A stretch of DNA of 64,000 nt from Coniferiporia sulphurascens. Its lineage: Eukaryota; Basidiomycota; Agaricomycetes; Hymenochaetales; Hymenochaetaceae. The position numbers and the translations under genes were made by a program. Below the pieces are notes generated by a model. The model ran no database searches, had not been told where the DNA came from, and saw only the letters and a program-made list of their open reading frames with translations. Shown in pieces: positions 12,198-23,584 of this stretch (position 1 is the first letter of the stretch; every line of letters begins with the position of its first letter). The stretch covers positions 496,001 through 560,000 of the forward strand of contig NBBA01000016.1 of assembly GCA_002794785.1 (NCBI GenBank), written 5' to 3'.

Positions 12198-13860
12198 GTG
12201 AGGAACGAACTAATCAACCTCACCTTGTCCTTATCCCCATTCAGCAAGTACTTATTTATCGTCAACCCCTTCCCCCCTTTCCCTCTTTCCACCTGTACCA
12301 CATACCGCATCTTACTGGTGTCCTCCTCCCTTTCCCCCTTGCCTCTTTCCGGCTCTGTACTATCGTACGATTCTCTCCTCAAGGTCGCATCCCTGGTGCC
12401 AACGACAGGGAGATCCCGTAAGAGCGTGAGTGCCGATGCTCTGATCGGCATAGTTCCCCGGAAGATATCTATTAGACGTCTCCATGTTCTCGTCATCGAC
12501 GAAGAAAGAAGTGCGGCGTATCCGACCCATCTGCATGAGTCATGCCTTCTTTTCCTACGTTTTGTTTTGACGATCATTAACTAACGATTATGACGTTTTT
12601 CAGGAATCGCTCACGCACCTGAAGCCGGAGTTGAAACCAAATCCCGCCCCGCCGCGCAACGCTCCGCCTTCACCTCCATGGTGAGTGCGAGTGCGAGAAA
12701 GAGCGCCGGCACAGAACTATCCATCTCGTCCCCTCTACTGTTCTCCATACTCTCACCCACCAACTCTCTCTCCTCCAGATCGTCTGCCGCAAGTATAAAT
12801 GCAGTCGCAAAACTACAATCGTAGGTACTAGTGCAAAGCCACAGCCGCCAAAGGTAAAACACGACTGGCTCGCCGCGGACCCTATCCCACTGTTCTCGTG
12901 GTCACTGCTGAGATGTCGGAATGTCTGTACGCGCCTCCGCATTGCCAACAGGTTTGGGATCCGGGTCTGGGGCCTGGTTGGTAAGTCCGTCTAGGTCCGA
13001 ATCTTCTGGAAGAGGGCGAAGGAGATGCTGTCAATAGATGATAAAGATAATGGGAAGGATGAAGAAGTGGTGGTGGAGATAGTGGAGAGCAAGGCAAGGG
13101 AGAAGGTGGAAAAAACTGGTTGCCTCGCGCACGGCAGGACATCTAACGTGGCCTTAACCTCTAGCCCCAGCCAGCACACCTGTACAGACCTGAATTTACC
13201 ATACATGTTGGCGCAAATGGGAGCCTCTGGCATGGCAGAAAAAGCGGAGAAGGAATGTGGGATGGTAGATAATGAAGGTTTGAATAAAGAAAAAGAAAAC
13301 CGGACGTGTTGGATGTCACTTACCTGGGTTCCCGGTCTCGGGCAGGCGCAGGTGCGTTGATGCCGTACCAGTACAGCGTCTCATGCATCCACACCCGTCT
13401 CTGTTCATGTCATTCTCGAGTCAGAGTTGAAGGAGGTGAGGAAAGGTGACGAGGTGCCAGCAAAGATACAGGGGGAGGCGGAGGCGCTTTCGTTTTCATC
13501 CTCATTATCGTAATCATCGTCATCTTCAACTTCATCTTCTTCGTCCATTCCCGTGCCTGTATCTGCATCCTCCTACATCAATGTCGACGTCGGCGTCAGG
13601 CTACGTGCGGTCTGGAGGTTACTCCGGGTCGTTCCTGGAATCGTGTGCGAGCATGGGGTCGGGGTTAGGACCAAAAATAGCGCCTAGAGAGGCGGTGGCC
13701 ACTAAGTGTAAGGCTATCGAAAGTTGGATTGGCGCCATGTTCGACGTGCGAGGGCCTTCATCGCCGTCGTTGTTGGTCCTGACGATGTTCAGCACGAGTT
13801 TTGAAGTTATTGGTGGTTATTTTCGCCTGGTCGGCTGTGTCCGTAATTAGAATAAACCTA
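12198..13860 (+). pseudogene. Family B protein, copy B2, degraded
   Basis: Exon 1 survives from about 12300 to 12535 but lacks the conserved opening and the RPTSQTF block. It then reads L-GSVLSYDSLL, KSVSADALIGIVP and a GTGAGT-like donor position. Exon 2 starts near 12624 after a CTGAAG acceptor and is in phase until a one-base loss near 12810 relative to B1, which leads to a TAG at once. Past that, 13025-13360 is open again and holds the acidic stretch and the MSLTW block, ending at the same TGA as B1. 13690-13860 is the B 3'-end block. It pairs divergently with A2. Not a working gene as it stands. Confidence 0.65.
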
Positions 13861-13924
13861 AATTAGGAAATTAAGGATGGAAAAAACATCTTGTGCCGGT
13901 TTAGTCTTATGTCCCGACGTAATC

Positions 13925-15376
13925 CATCCCTTCTTGATCTCTTATCACCACCATCTCCCTTTGGGTTTTGGTGTTGCGAGGGGGGATCCGTCTAAGGAAG
14001 GGGGCCTGAGTGGTTTGCAGGCACTACCCTGACCATACCTGGGGTTCCCCTGGGCAGCTACAATGTTAATGCCTGCTGTGGGCAGTCACAGTGAGGGGGC
14101 CTTTCTCCCCTTGCCACCCATGGCGCAGCCCCCCTGAAAAGGGAGGGGCACTCAGCGTGTGAGTGGATCAAATCCTCACACCAAGTGTACTGACTGCCAC
14201 TGCATCGTGTGGGGTGGGTGTTGGACAACCCCTCATGGGACTCTTGGATTGGTGGACCATGTCGGAGGATGAGGGCCTTATTTGGTCTGGGTATAAGTGT
14301 GTGCTGCTGCCCCCCCCTCTCGATCGGCAGCCCCTGATAACCCAGCATTCCTACTTTTCCCACTGACTGGCCATCTGACACACTCCCACTCACCACAATT
14401 GTTACAATTTTCCTTTACTTTTCCCTATCGTGCTGACTCACTTCCTCTTCGTCATCATCAGTCAGCGCAACTCCCCCATTTCTCTGCCTTACTCATCCTT
14501 ATTCGCCGTACGCCATAAGATGCCATGATGATGCCTTCCTGCACCATCATGATGTGCTTTGCTTACTGATCACCATACTTGTATTACCAAGGCCTTCCTT
14601 GAGTTTCCATGACCTTCCTTTGTCTGGTAAACACACCTAACCAAGTCGCTGCAGTAGCAAACACATAGAGTAGCATATAAGCATGTAACTTCAGTAGCAC
14701 AAGCCCTAAGCTTGTGCTCTTTGTTCATACAAGCCCATTATCTGCTACCACCAAGTCCATTGTGCACCGGAAGTGCCACCAACCGCTTCTTCATAACCCG
14801 AGTCACTATAGAAGCTCACCGTGTCCACATCGTCGATCAGGAAGCCTCATCGACGATCACCTTCGACTTACGACATCTAGGAAGCCCCGTTGCCATAACC
14901 ATCAGTCCCGACGATCAGGAAGCCCCTACGTTGATCACTGCGTAACTGTTGAGCTTAACAACAATGGTGCTTCATGATATCCAGTTTCCCCAGACTTCCC
15001 CAATTGGGTGCCTCAGCACCCACGCTCAACCCGGCCCCTCACAAGGCCCCCACTCTCATGGCCCTCCAATTGTAATAGTGCGGACTGGCATTAGCATGAA
15101 ACGAAACCCTGGCCTGGACTATGTAGTTGTAGGATGAGCTTCGAACACCCCCTTCCCTCCCCTTTGCGAACATCCCCTTTTGAGGCCTAGTAGTATAGGG
15201 ACCTGACCTCCTCCCCTAATCCAAAGAACAAACGACCAACCTCTTCAGGGCTCTGACAGTCTAGTAGCTAGTAGGTGACAGGCTAGTAGGATAGTATAGG
15301 GAATTGGGCACGGCCTATGGCCGTGCACTTTTCTTTTCAGAATGACACATGTAATAACAAATCTTTACTCTCTCTC
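13925..15376 (+). mobile_element. Retroposon-like insertion R3 (1452 bp) with 13-base target duplication
   Basis: Flanked by TCCCGACGTAATC at 13912-13924 and 15377-15389. The sequence outside closes up cleanly if the insert is removed. About 565 bases (14400-14963) match 51110-51672 in insertion R1. The 3' end differs from R1: it has GGGCACGGCCTATGGCCGTG, a short inverted repeat, and then ends in a CT run. I find no reverse transcriptase or other long ORF, so it would be non-autonomous. Direction is taken from R1. It could be a cut-down LINE-like element or a mosaic that captured an LTR-like segment (the shared part ends in CTTAACA). Confidence 0.65.
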
Positions 15377-15389
15377 TCCCGACGTAATC

Positions 15390-15723
15390 ACTTACTCATA
15401 ATGAGTCAAGCAGCATTAGGACCCGAATTATCTTTTCACCGTGATGGTCGCATGTCTTCACACTGATAGCCTGGGACTCCAGGAGGATGGTTTAGAGTTC
15501 AAACAGAATCTGAGCTGGGTGAGTCCGTGCTATCGAATCCGTATCGCTTGATAAACTACATAGAATTAAAATTCGGCGATTGTCAAAATCGCGGTACAAC
15601 AAGCACATAAATATCATGGCACAGACATCTCTCTAGATACGTTACGCTGGCCCTCAGACCGGTTCCCTCCACAATGAACTCAGAAGATTCGTACCCCCTC
15701 CTTCGCCAGACATTCTAATAAAC
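15390..15723. other. 3' flank of A3
   Basis: No gene. It contains the A-family 3' flank text (GGATGGTTTAGAGTTCAAAC at 15484) and a stretch near 15640-15710 shared with 23455-23530 downstream of A5. Confidence 0.4.
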
Positions 15724-18537
15724 CTAACCTCGATCACTGAACATTGTCAGGGTTTCCGACGACTGCCGAAGTACGGTTCTCCTCAACGACTCTCCTGCCG
15801 CATTCAACTCCGGGGCAGAATTAGGCGCGCCGACGTTAAGTGCTTCAACACCTCGCACAAATAAATCGACCGGGAAATCCGGGACCTCTTCCAACGATGT
15901 GTTTGACCTACCAGAAGCGCTTTCTGCTTGCCTGGCGCCGTTCTCAAGGCCGTTCTCCGATTTTTGAACCATTGGACTCGAGTTAGAGCCAGGAATAGGG
16001 GCTGCCGTGGATGATATGACCGCGGTAGGGGATGTACCAGCATTGACGTGGACCATTTCTTTTTCCGGTTCCTTAGCAGCAAGGGCTGCACCACCGCTTG
16101 AATAAGGAACACTATCCATCATAGTAGCAGGCTCCTCAGACGACGCAACGCTTAAACCTTTTCCTGCGATGTTTGTCTCCGGTTTCGATTCTCCTTCGTC
16201 TGTCTGTGCCTCGACATCGCGTCCAACTCCTACTCTAGACGCCTTTTTGGGAGAACTTTTCCAGTCACCTCCGTACGTCCTGGGCGCATACCAGTACCAA
16301 AAATGGATGTACCGAATCCGATTGTACAACGCGTAATAGAACCTACGGAGGGCTCGCAATATGTAACTGCTAAGTCAGTTTGGGGCGAACAAGCACAGGG
16401 GTAAGAACAGCGCGACGGCATGTGTGGCGGTGAAAATTGTAGTCAGGGCCGAGGTGATAATATGCTGTATTACGTTGTGCACAGGGTCGTGAACAATAAA
16501 AACCATACCGAAGTCGGAGCGATCGCGAACCACCAAGAAATACACAGAAGAGAAAGAAGTAGAGCAACAATCAGCGGATACGACCATCGCCAACCTTCAC
16601 TGGGCGCAGCAGATATATAGACACTCACTTGCGAAGACGAGAATGCAAAAAGACATAACCCGACGGAGAATGATGCAGATGCGATGGCAAGCGAGATCGT
16701 CGGCCCGTCCTCGAGCCACAACATAGTCCATTTCGGCATACATTGGATTCGTTGTATCCTGTGTACAGGAGTAAATTCAGTGCGTCAGCTCTCTCTTTCC
16801 GTGAAACGAATCGAAAGATGACGAAGCTTAAAAAAAGGAATCGGGAAAAGCTCACTTCTGGTACCACATGAGTCCGATAAGACTGCCGAGGCTGGACGCG
16901 GTGCTGAACACGAGCGCTGCGAACCATATCGTATTTACTGCAATTCCGAGTGACGCATGTGGATTTGTGTTATACGCGTAGGAAAGCTGAAGCGTTGTCG
17001 CTGTGACCGAGGAGAAGAATGTCGCGGTGGTCAACATTGTATTGTACTGTAATCTTTGAGACGTCTCTTGCGCTGCCAGAAGCGCGGAGGAGCCTTGGAT
17101 TTGAGGAGTTAGTAATCTGTGGAGCATATGATACTTTCAGACGGAGGATTAATTTCTTGTACCGACCTAATTCAATAGCTTCTGACAGGCAGTGGGTGAT
17201 GGAGTCTATGCGTTTGCGGAAGGTTGGAAGTTTTTGAACCATGTACTGATGCATTTTGTGACGAAGTGACCAACAATCCTCATCTGAAATGCAGGATAGG
17301 ATGCCTTCAACAGAAATACAAGAAACTAGGTCAGATGCTCCGTTCAACTCACTTTTAGTCAGAACAAATCCGTCCTTTATATGAGATAATCAGGACGTGT
17401 TACGGTATGCTTAGGTCAGGATACATTTTTCACACTTACAAGCTGAATATATACACCGTGTAAGTCCGATTGAAGCTGGGAGAATACCATGGTGTTGTCT
17501 TCTTCATAAAAATTGCCCTCGGGACTATAGAAAGCATTCTGTAGCATACCGCCTGCAGCACCATAAAACTTATTACACTCATATATCATGCAACGAGCAT
17601 GGGATATTGATTCTGTAATTTCCATCAGTTACAAGGAAGCCTTTGTGACTACAAGCACAGAATTGAACCTCAAGCTCACCGACAATGTGCAGCCCGTTTT
17701 CGTGTGTAAGCTCATCCACCCAGGCCAAATGTTTCACGGCCGCAGATTTTAGCTTTCTGAGTGCATCCTTTATCACCACTGTCCGAATTCCCACAGAGAA
17801 TGTCAAACTATTCTCGAACTTCTGGACCTGCAGTGGCCAGCAAAAAGAGTGGAGGAAGCTTGGTCATCGTCACATACGTACTTCTTTGGTGACGTACCAT
17901 TTCATTCAAATCCATGATAGCCCTGAGAACATACACTGCGTGAGTACTGTACTAGCGGGAAGCCCCCCTTGGAGACACATACTTTTCAAAAATACTGTAC
18001 TCGTGCAATACTTGCAGGGTTACATATGCGAAGGATAGAAGCCGAGTTTTTAGATAGTATAGAGAGGCGGAAATCACAAACATGAATTGACTCACAAGAC
18101 TTGCAATACTGCACTTCTAGGGTTTTTTCGGGATCAGGTCCATTGTGGCTTTCTGCAAAGGACCGTAAAAGAAATTAGTAATCACGATCTATATGTACAG
18201 TATGACGATCCATTCTCACCCGGGATTTCCAGTGGTACCGACTCCTGGGCTTGTGACGATGTGACTCCTAGGAATTGCCATAATTAATTAGCAACTGACA
18301 AGGGTATGGCAGTGTGAGGTTGTCGGTGCTCCTCAACTTACGACCACCAACGGGATTATTGGGCTCGTTAATCAGGATAGGCAGCACGCTATACAGTGTC
18401 TCGAGAAGCTCGCGCTGTTTCTGTGTCAGGCGCAGCTTTTCGTGCATGCTGGTGCTCTCTTTGTCGATTCGGGTTATTGGAACAGTGGGGGAGCTACCGG
18501 GCGCCAGTCCGCCTCGCAACTCCTGGGTTCCACTCAT
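15724..18537 (-). pseudogene. Family A membrane protein, copy A3, tail cut off by a TGA
   Basis: The ATG is at 18537-18535, followed by a first exon with LTQKQRELLETLYSVLP. Middle exons lie around 17810-17160. The TM1/TM2 exon is at about 17050-16855 (TTATFFSSVTATTLQLSYAY; NTIWFAALVFSTASSLG), TM3 at about 16735-16625 (GPTISLAIASASFSVGLCLF), TM4 near 16600-16510 (SYPLIVALLLSLLCISWWFA). The TM5 exon starts near 16463 and is open to the end of TM5, then hits TGA at 16377-16375 where A7 and A8 have Arg. The tail stays open from there to the stop at 15724. The product would keep all five membrane segments but lose about 215 residues of tail. The upstream block with GGGCGCGTATGTCGCC lies at about 18838. 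Confidence 0.65.
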
Positions 18538-18829
18538 ATCGACTGTGTACCTTCGGGGAAATAGAATAAATTCGAGTCTTGGTATGTAGCAGAGAAAGGC
18601 AAAGATGAAGTGGGGAAACAGAAAGATGCGATGCCGAAAGAAACTTGATCCTGCACCGTATAGTACCCAAGGACACGCTGTTTGTGTGCAGAGTAAGCAG
18701 GGGGCAGTTTCCCGCTGTAGTTCGTCCAGTCCGACTTTACATAATGATACAGGCTTCTCTAGCGAACGATAACAGGCTGAAAACCGCACTGAACGTTGCG
18801 TGAAGAAGTGTTAAAAAGAATTCAAAGAG

Positions 18830-18970
18830 TCAGTATGGGCGCGTATGTCGCCAAAATTCAGTTACGATCTGCGCCTAAGCGGCCATGCCTTTCGTTGATT
18901 GGTTGATTCCAATAGCTGCTGTAGAAAGTCTTTCCCATGATCCGATGATCGGCAACGGCGGCATCATCTA
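18830..18970 (-). promoter_or_regulatory. Conserved block upstream of A3
   Basis: Contains GGGCGCGTATGTCGCC and a following stretch shared with 7975-8090, 26670-26790 and, on the other strand, 37180-37060. In A3, A5 and A6 it sits about 300 bases before the start codon. Likely promoter-proximal, by position only. Confidence 0.45.
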
Positions 18971-19285
18971 AGGACCCTAAACATGGAAAAATGCGCCGTT
19001 TAATTTACCTGCAAGCGATACTGTCCTCGCCACCATCCAGAATGAGGACTTCTGCCGGCATAACTGTAAGATTATATCACATTTCTCCAACGTGTAAATC
19101 GCCATTTTTCGCAATAGTTTTGTGCATTCCTTCTCTCTGCCTGTCATCGCTGACTCTAGGCATCGTGTATACACAATGGCGACCTCGCGCTGGAGGTGTG
19201 GATGCAAGCTGGCTTGAACGAAGATAATGCGTGCACCAAGCACCGAGCGGCGCTTCTTTAATGTATACTTGTGCTTTCTCGAGGG

Positions 19286-19680
19286 TCACGGGAGAAGCTG
19301 TATGCTGATTGGTACCAGTAGGTATCTGGTAAGTTGGCACACTCTGGTGAGCATAAGCATGTCACCGCTGTCGATCAAGTGCACCCATAGCCGATGTCGA
19401 TGTTGACATTGAATATGTAACAAATGTTGATGAAGTCGCGGACAAGGACAAAGACAACCGAGATTAAAGCGCTTGTCTTCGCTCGCACCATGTCGGCTCC
19501 CTTGCCTCCGATACAGGCGTGGGAGTGACAAAATGGCAGTAGGCACGGGCGTAGGTGCAGCAAAGGGCTGCACCCGGGACTGTGCGAGGCCGAAGGCCCA
19601 AGTTAATGACGCTCTGCATGCACGCACTTTCACCCCCTTGCCTCCTCCATCTCTGTCCCCCTCAGCTAACCTATCCACTC
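19286..19680 (-). pseudogene. Family B remnant, minus strand
   Basis: Reads SLTWAFGLAQSRVQ on the minus strand (about 19620-19570), the MSLTW block of family B, and then text like the Ser-rich 3' half of B3 in a shifted frame. No start and no exon 1. It lies upstream of A3 in a place where A1 and A2 have a full B gene, but in the opposite orientation to B1 and B2, so this locus has been rearranged. Confidence 0.55.
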
Positions 19681-19699
19681 TGTTGCAGTAGCGGCGGAA

Positions 19700-20690
19700 T
19701 CCGAGTCCTGCCAGAAGGGTGAGTATGGGCTACGTTATACCAAGGCCATCCACCTGCATGGTGACACACCACACCCACACCTACATTCCCGCACACTGGA
19801 TCCCCGAACCTAATATGAGCCCGAACCTGACCAAAGAGCGAGTGCACGCACATGCACTGCGTTCCCGTGCTCTACTTTCTGTTTCCACCCCTCGCGTTTG
19901 TCCTTGTTTTTGAGCCCAAGTCACAGGTATGCCTGCACCGGGGTGACGAGTCCCAGCTTGCTGCTAATGTAGGTGTTGAAGAGCTCTCTCTCAAGCGTGT
20001 GTCGCATTACGCCATTAGCACACGTAACGGCCTGCCTCACCTGTACTGATGCTTGTGTGCATGCCCATTCCCGAGCCCGCAGGCGTAGACCGAGTGTCAA
20101 GTGTGTGTTTGCACTTGCGTCTATGGAAATCGTGAGCTGAGTATATAGTATTAAAGCATGGGAAGGAAGAGCGGGGTGGGAAGTGCAGGGGATTTCGGAG
20201 AGGGAACGATAGACGCATACGGGCCCGGGGAGTAGAAGCGAAAGACATCCATACCTTTGGTGATCACTGCTGAGTACATCACACACCTCATGAAATCATG
20301 GAACCTTTCCACCACCGATGTCTTGTCGATTGCTCTGCCACCAGTGCCCCTGTGTGTTCGTGCGTCCGGGTGGTACCTCTTGCTGAACCGAACGGCGGGT
20401 GCGAATGTACAGTATCGGCAGTGGCTGTCTGGGGTGAAGAGGGACAAAATAGTAAGATGATTGAAGAAAAGGAGAATTAGCGATGTAGGATATTGGAGAA
20501 AACTGGTCAAACACGCACTCACACGAAGGTAGCTCGCATTAAGCTTGATCTCCATGTGCGAAATCGCGCAGCGGCGCGGGGAACGCCGAGCGTGCCATAC
20601 CGTAATGTGTTCCCATGTCCGTTGAACCTACACTCGCTCAAACAACACGCACTGACCGCTGCTCTCAGTCTCAGTCTCTTTGTGTTTTGA
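19700..20690. other. Rearranged stretch between B remnants
   Basis: Parts near 19800-19930 weakly resemble the 3' coding end of B4. Otherwise I see no gene; the open frames here are short and unrelated to any family in the window. Confidence 0.3.
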
Positions 20691-20900
20691 ATCGTGGTAG
20701 CGGCGAAGCCCGAGGAGGAAGAATCCATGAAGCACAAAGCCATCGAAACTCTGCTTTAGGTCGACGCTATCATGGTCGGCGTGGAGAGGCCGTTTTCGCT
20801 ACCGTCGTCGGTCCTAGCAACACCCAACTTCACTTTTGGAACCAAAGGTGTTGGACGTAAGGAGAGGAATTATAATCGTCTAGGGTTGTGTGCACAATTG
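20690..20900 (+). repeat. B 3'-end block remnant
   Basis: Matches 6420-6620 and 26985-27160, including GGTGTTGGA-GTAAGGAGAGG and a degenerate TTTTCGTC end (ATAATCGTCT). Confidence 0.5.
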
Positions 20901-21289
20901 GAATGCAAGTCAAATTAACTTTTCATTGATGATCGGCCTACTTTGGGCTTATATTCTAACTCAGTCGCTTACCGCCGCCGCTTTGCCATTGATAGGGAGT
21001 CGAGAAGTTTTAGGACTTGAATCTATTTTTTCAACGCGACGGTGTGGCGCCCACGAGTATTAAACACTAAAAGCATAGGAGGATGGTGCAGAGTCCGATC
21101 AGACAGGGTCCAGTAAGGTGGGTTCGTTATGAAATCCGTCCTAATTCGCGGTAAAACGAGCACAATAATATCTGCTGGACACTTCTCCATATACATTACT
21201 CTGATACCTTCATCGGAACCCTCCGCAAGGAATCTAGGTGCTTCGTTCAAGGTTCTCCATCGCCGCCCATCTCCTAACCCACTCAATCC
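20901..21289. other. 3' flank of A4
   Basis: No gene. It includes A-family 3' flank text near 21075-21100 and 21260-21290. Confidence 0.35.
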
Positions 21290-23230
21290 CGATCACTTGA
21301 GATTGCAGGGGTTTACGACGTCTGCAGATAGTAAAACCTTCTCGACGATTCCCTTGTGTCCGGCTCGACTTCGGAAGCAGAGTTAGGTGCACCGATTTCA
21401 GGTGCTCTATGCCTTCTTGCGCAGAAGAATTTGAGGAGGGTACCGGTTCTTCTTCCTGCGATGTGTCTGGCCTCTCAGGGACACTCGTATCTTGCTTCCT
21501 GATGTCCTTGGATGTCGTGGGGCCCTCGTCCGGATCCTGAACCGTCTGTTTTGAACTCAGGCCAGGAATAAGGTCTGCTGTAGACGATTTGATCGCAGTT
21601 GGCTCTTTCGTCGACTCCAGGGTCGGACGAGTGTCAGGACCGCATCCTACTCCCTTACCCAGTCCATTGGCAGTATGGGATTCACCCTGGTCAGGATCAG
21701 TAATGATTGGAGTCCGTGGCCTCTTGGGTGGACAATGCCCTGGTCCTCTGTGGCTATAGGTTTCCGCGCACGCCCGGCTTTCTAGCGCCTGCCTGGGACC
21801 CGATGTCAGGTTCCAGTTGACCCAGTCTAGCCACCTTCTCGTCCATGTCGCTGGGCTCCTTGGTGACGCGTGTCCTGTGCAGATAAATCATCAGCTAGTG
21901 GGTAACGAGCCATGAGACCACGCAGATAAGCGCAAAAACATCAGGGACATCTTCGTATTCCCTCCAAGCCCAACCGGGCTCGAAATCGACTCGGGATTAG
22001 CATCCCTGTGGACAACGTGGCTGTAATAGGCCTCGTCTGTGGTCCTGAGACCCTTTCGCATGCCCGTTCTTCCTCGACGTCACTTTGAGTGTTGATATCC
22101 GCCTTGGACCAGTATTCGCCATGGATATGAGCATCCACAAGACCCCTGTCTTTCCACAATACCCTGCTCAGATACTATTTAAGACAGACATAATTCAAAT
22201 AGCTGAATATTTCCAAAGGCGTTGTGAAGACTTTCAAAGTGAAGCGACTAAGCGGATTTGATCTGTATGGGCACAGGGGTACGAAGCGTGATGGCGTGTA
22301 CGATGTTGAGGGCTGCTGTTAGGGACGAAGTGATGATGTGCTGGAGCACATTGCGCAAGGAGTCGTGTGTTGTTCAGACCACACCGAGTCAGAGCGATCG
22401 CAAGCCATAATGGAATACGTGGAACGCAAAGTAACGCGGCAACGATTAGCGGATACATTCATCGCCATCTCCCAATGGATGGAGCAGGGCAGGGACGCAC
22501 TTGCGAAGATGAGAAAGCAAAGAGACACAATTCGGCAGAGAATGCTGCAGATGCTACCGCGAGCGAGATCGTCGGTCCGTGCTCGATCCACAGCTTCTCC
22601 CAGTTCGGCAGTAATTGGTTCCGTCATATCCTGTGCACACAAGCAGATGCATAACATCGGCTCTCTGCTACCATGGAATGAAGGCTCAAAAACGTATGGG
22701 GCAGGATAAGAAAAAGGACTCACTTCTAGTACCACGTGAGCCTGGCAAGATTGCTGAAGCTGGACGCCATGCTAGTTTCGAGCCATAATGTATTGATTGC
22801 GACTCCAGGTGGTGCCCGTGTGTTCGTTATATAAGCGTGGGAGAGTTGCCGTGCTGTTGCCGTGCCTGCAGAGAAGAATGTTTCGGCGGTCAACATACTG
22901 TACATGTATTGTACTTTATGCTCAAAGCAGTCTCTTGCGCTTTCGAAGTTCCAGGGATAACTTGGAATGGAGAAAGTGGCGAGTCGTGATGAGTCAGGTA
23001 ACTTCAGACAGACGGCTAGACTCTTTCTCTCAAATGACTCGAAAATTTCCGACAGGCCCCCAGTGACGTTGACCATGTGTTTTGTGAATCCCAGACGTAT
23101 TTCAGGTGTGTCCTCGTCTGTCATCTCTGAAATCCCTGCAGGACAAAAACGCCGTGAGTTTGAGTGTAGAAAGATCGATCGGATGCGCTAACTCACTCCC
23201 ATAAAGTTGACTCTTGTCTGTTTTATGAGA
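21290..23230 (-). pseudogene. Family A membrane protein, copy A4, long-tail subtype, 5'-truncated
   Basis: Only the middle and 3' exons remain. The TM1/TM2 exon is at about 22895-22725 (TAETFFSAGTATARQLSHAY) and ends with an in-frame TAG at 22728-22726 where the family has CAG. TM3 is at about 22610-22505 and TM4 near 22470-22380 (PLIVAALLC-PRIPLWLAI). TM5 loses two bases near 22286 (CTTCGT for CTCTTCGT), shifting the frame. The tail (22200-21290) is the long subtype and still shows GEYWSKAD-N and PQTRP as in A8. Upstream exons are absent: past about 23210 the sequence is a stretch also found at 28960-29120. Certainly inactive. Confidence 0.7.
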
Positions 23231-23584
23231 ACAGCCAATACGCGTCAATGAATGGTTGAATTAGAATTCCAGTATCAGAATTGAAACTCCGCTCTAAACG
23301 ACTGATCCGCAGATCATACCAATGATCGACACGAAACCTCTTTCCTCTAGATCTTCAGCCACCACTGCCGATATATACTAGACGTAGTTTATAACCAACT
23401 GCGAATTTTCCTACATTGTCTTCATTTGTGCAAATGGCAGGGGACGAGGTGCCCCTATTCTCCAGATACGTTACGCCTGTCCCTTCATCTGGTCCCTCCG
23501 CAATGAAAATAGGAGCCCCTACCCCCTTCAAGTTCCTCCACCAACGGTCATCCTAATTCACTCAACCCCGATCGTTTGAAACTG
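23231..23584. repeat. A-flank repeat between A4 and A5
   Basis: 23231-23400 is shared with 28985-29120. 23455-23560 is 3' flank text shared with the A2 and A3 3' flanks. No gene. Confidence 0.4.

Noticed and set aside
15360..15376. CT run as an independent microsatellite
   Set aside because: It ends exactly at the target duplication of R3 and is better read as the 3' tail of that insertion.
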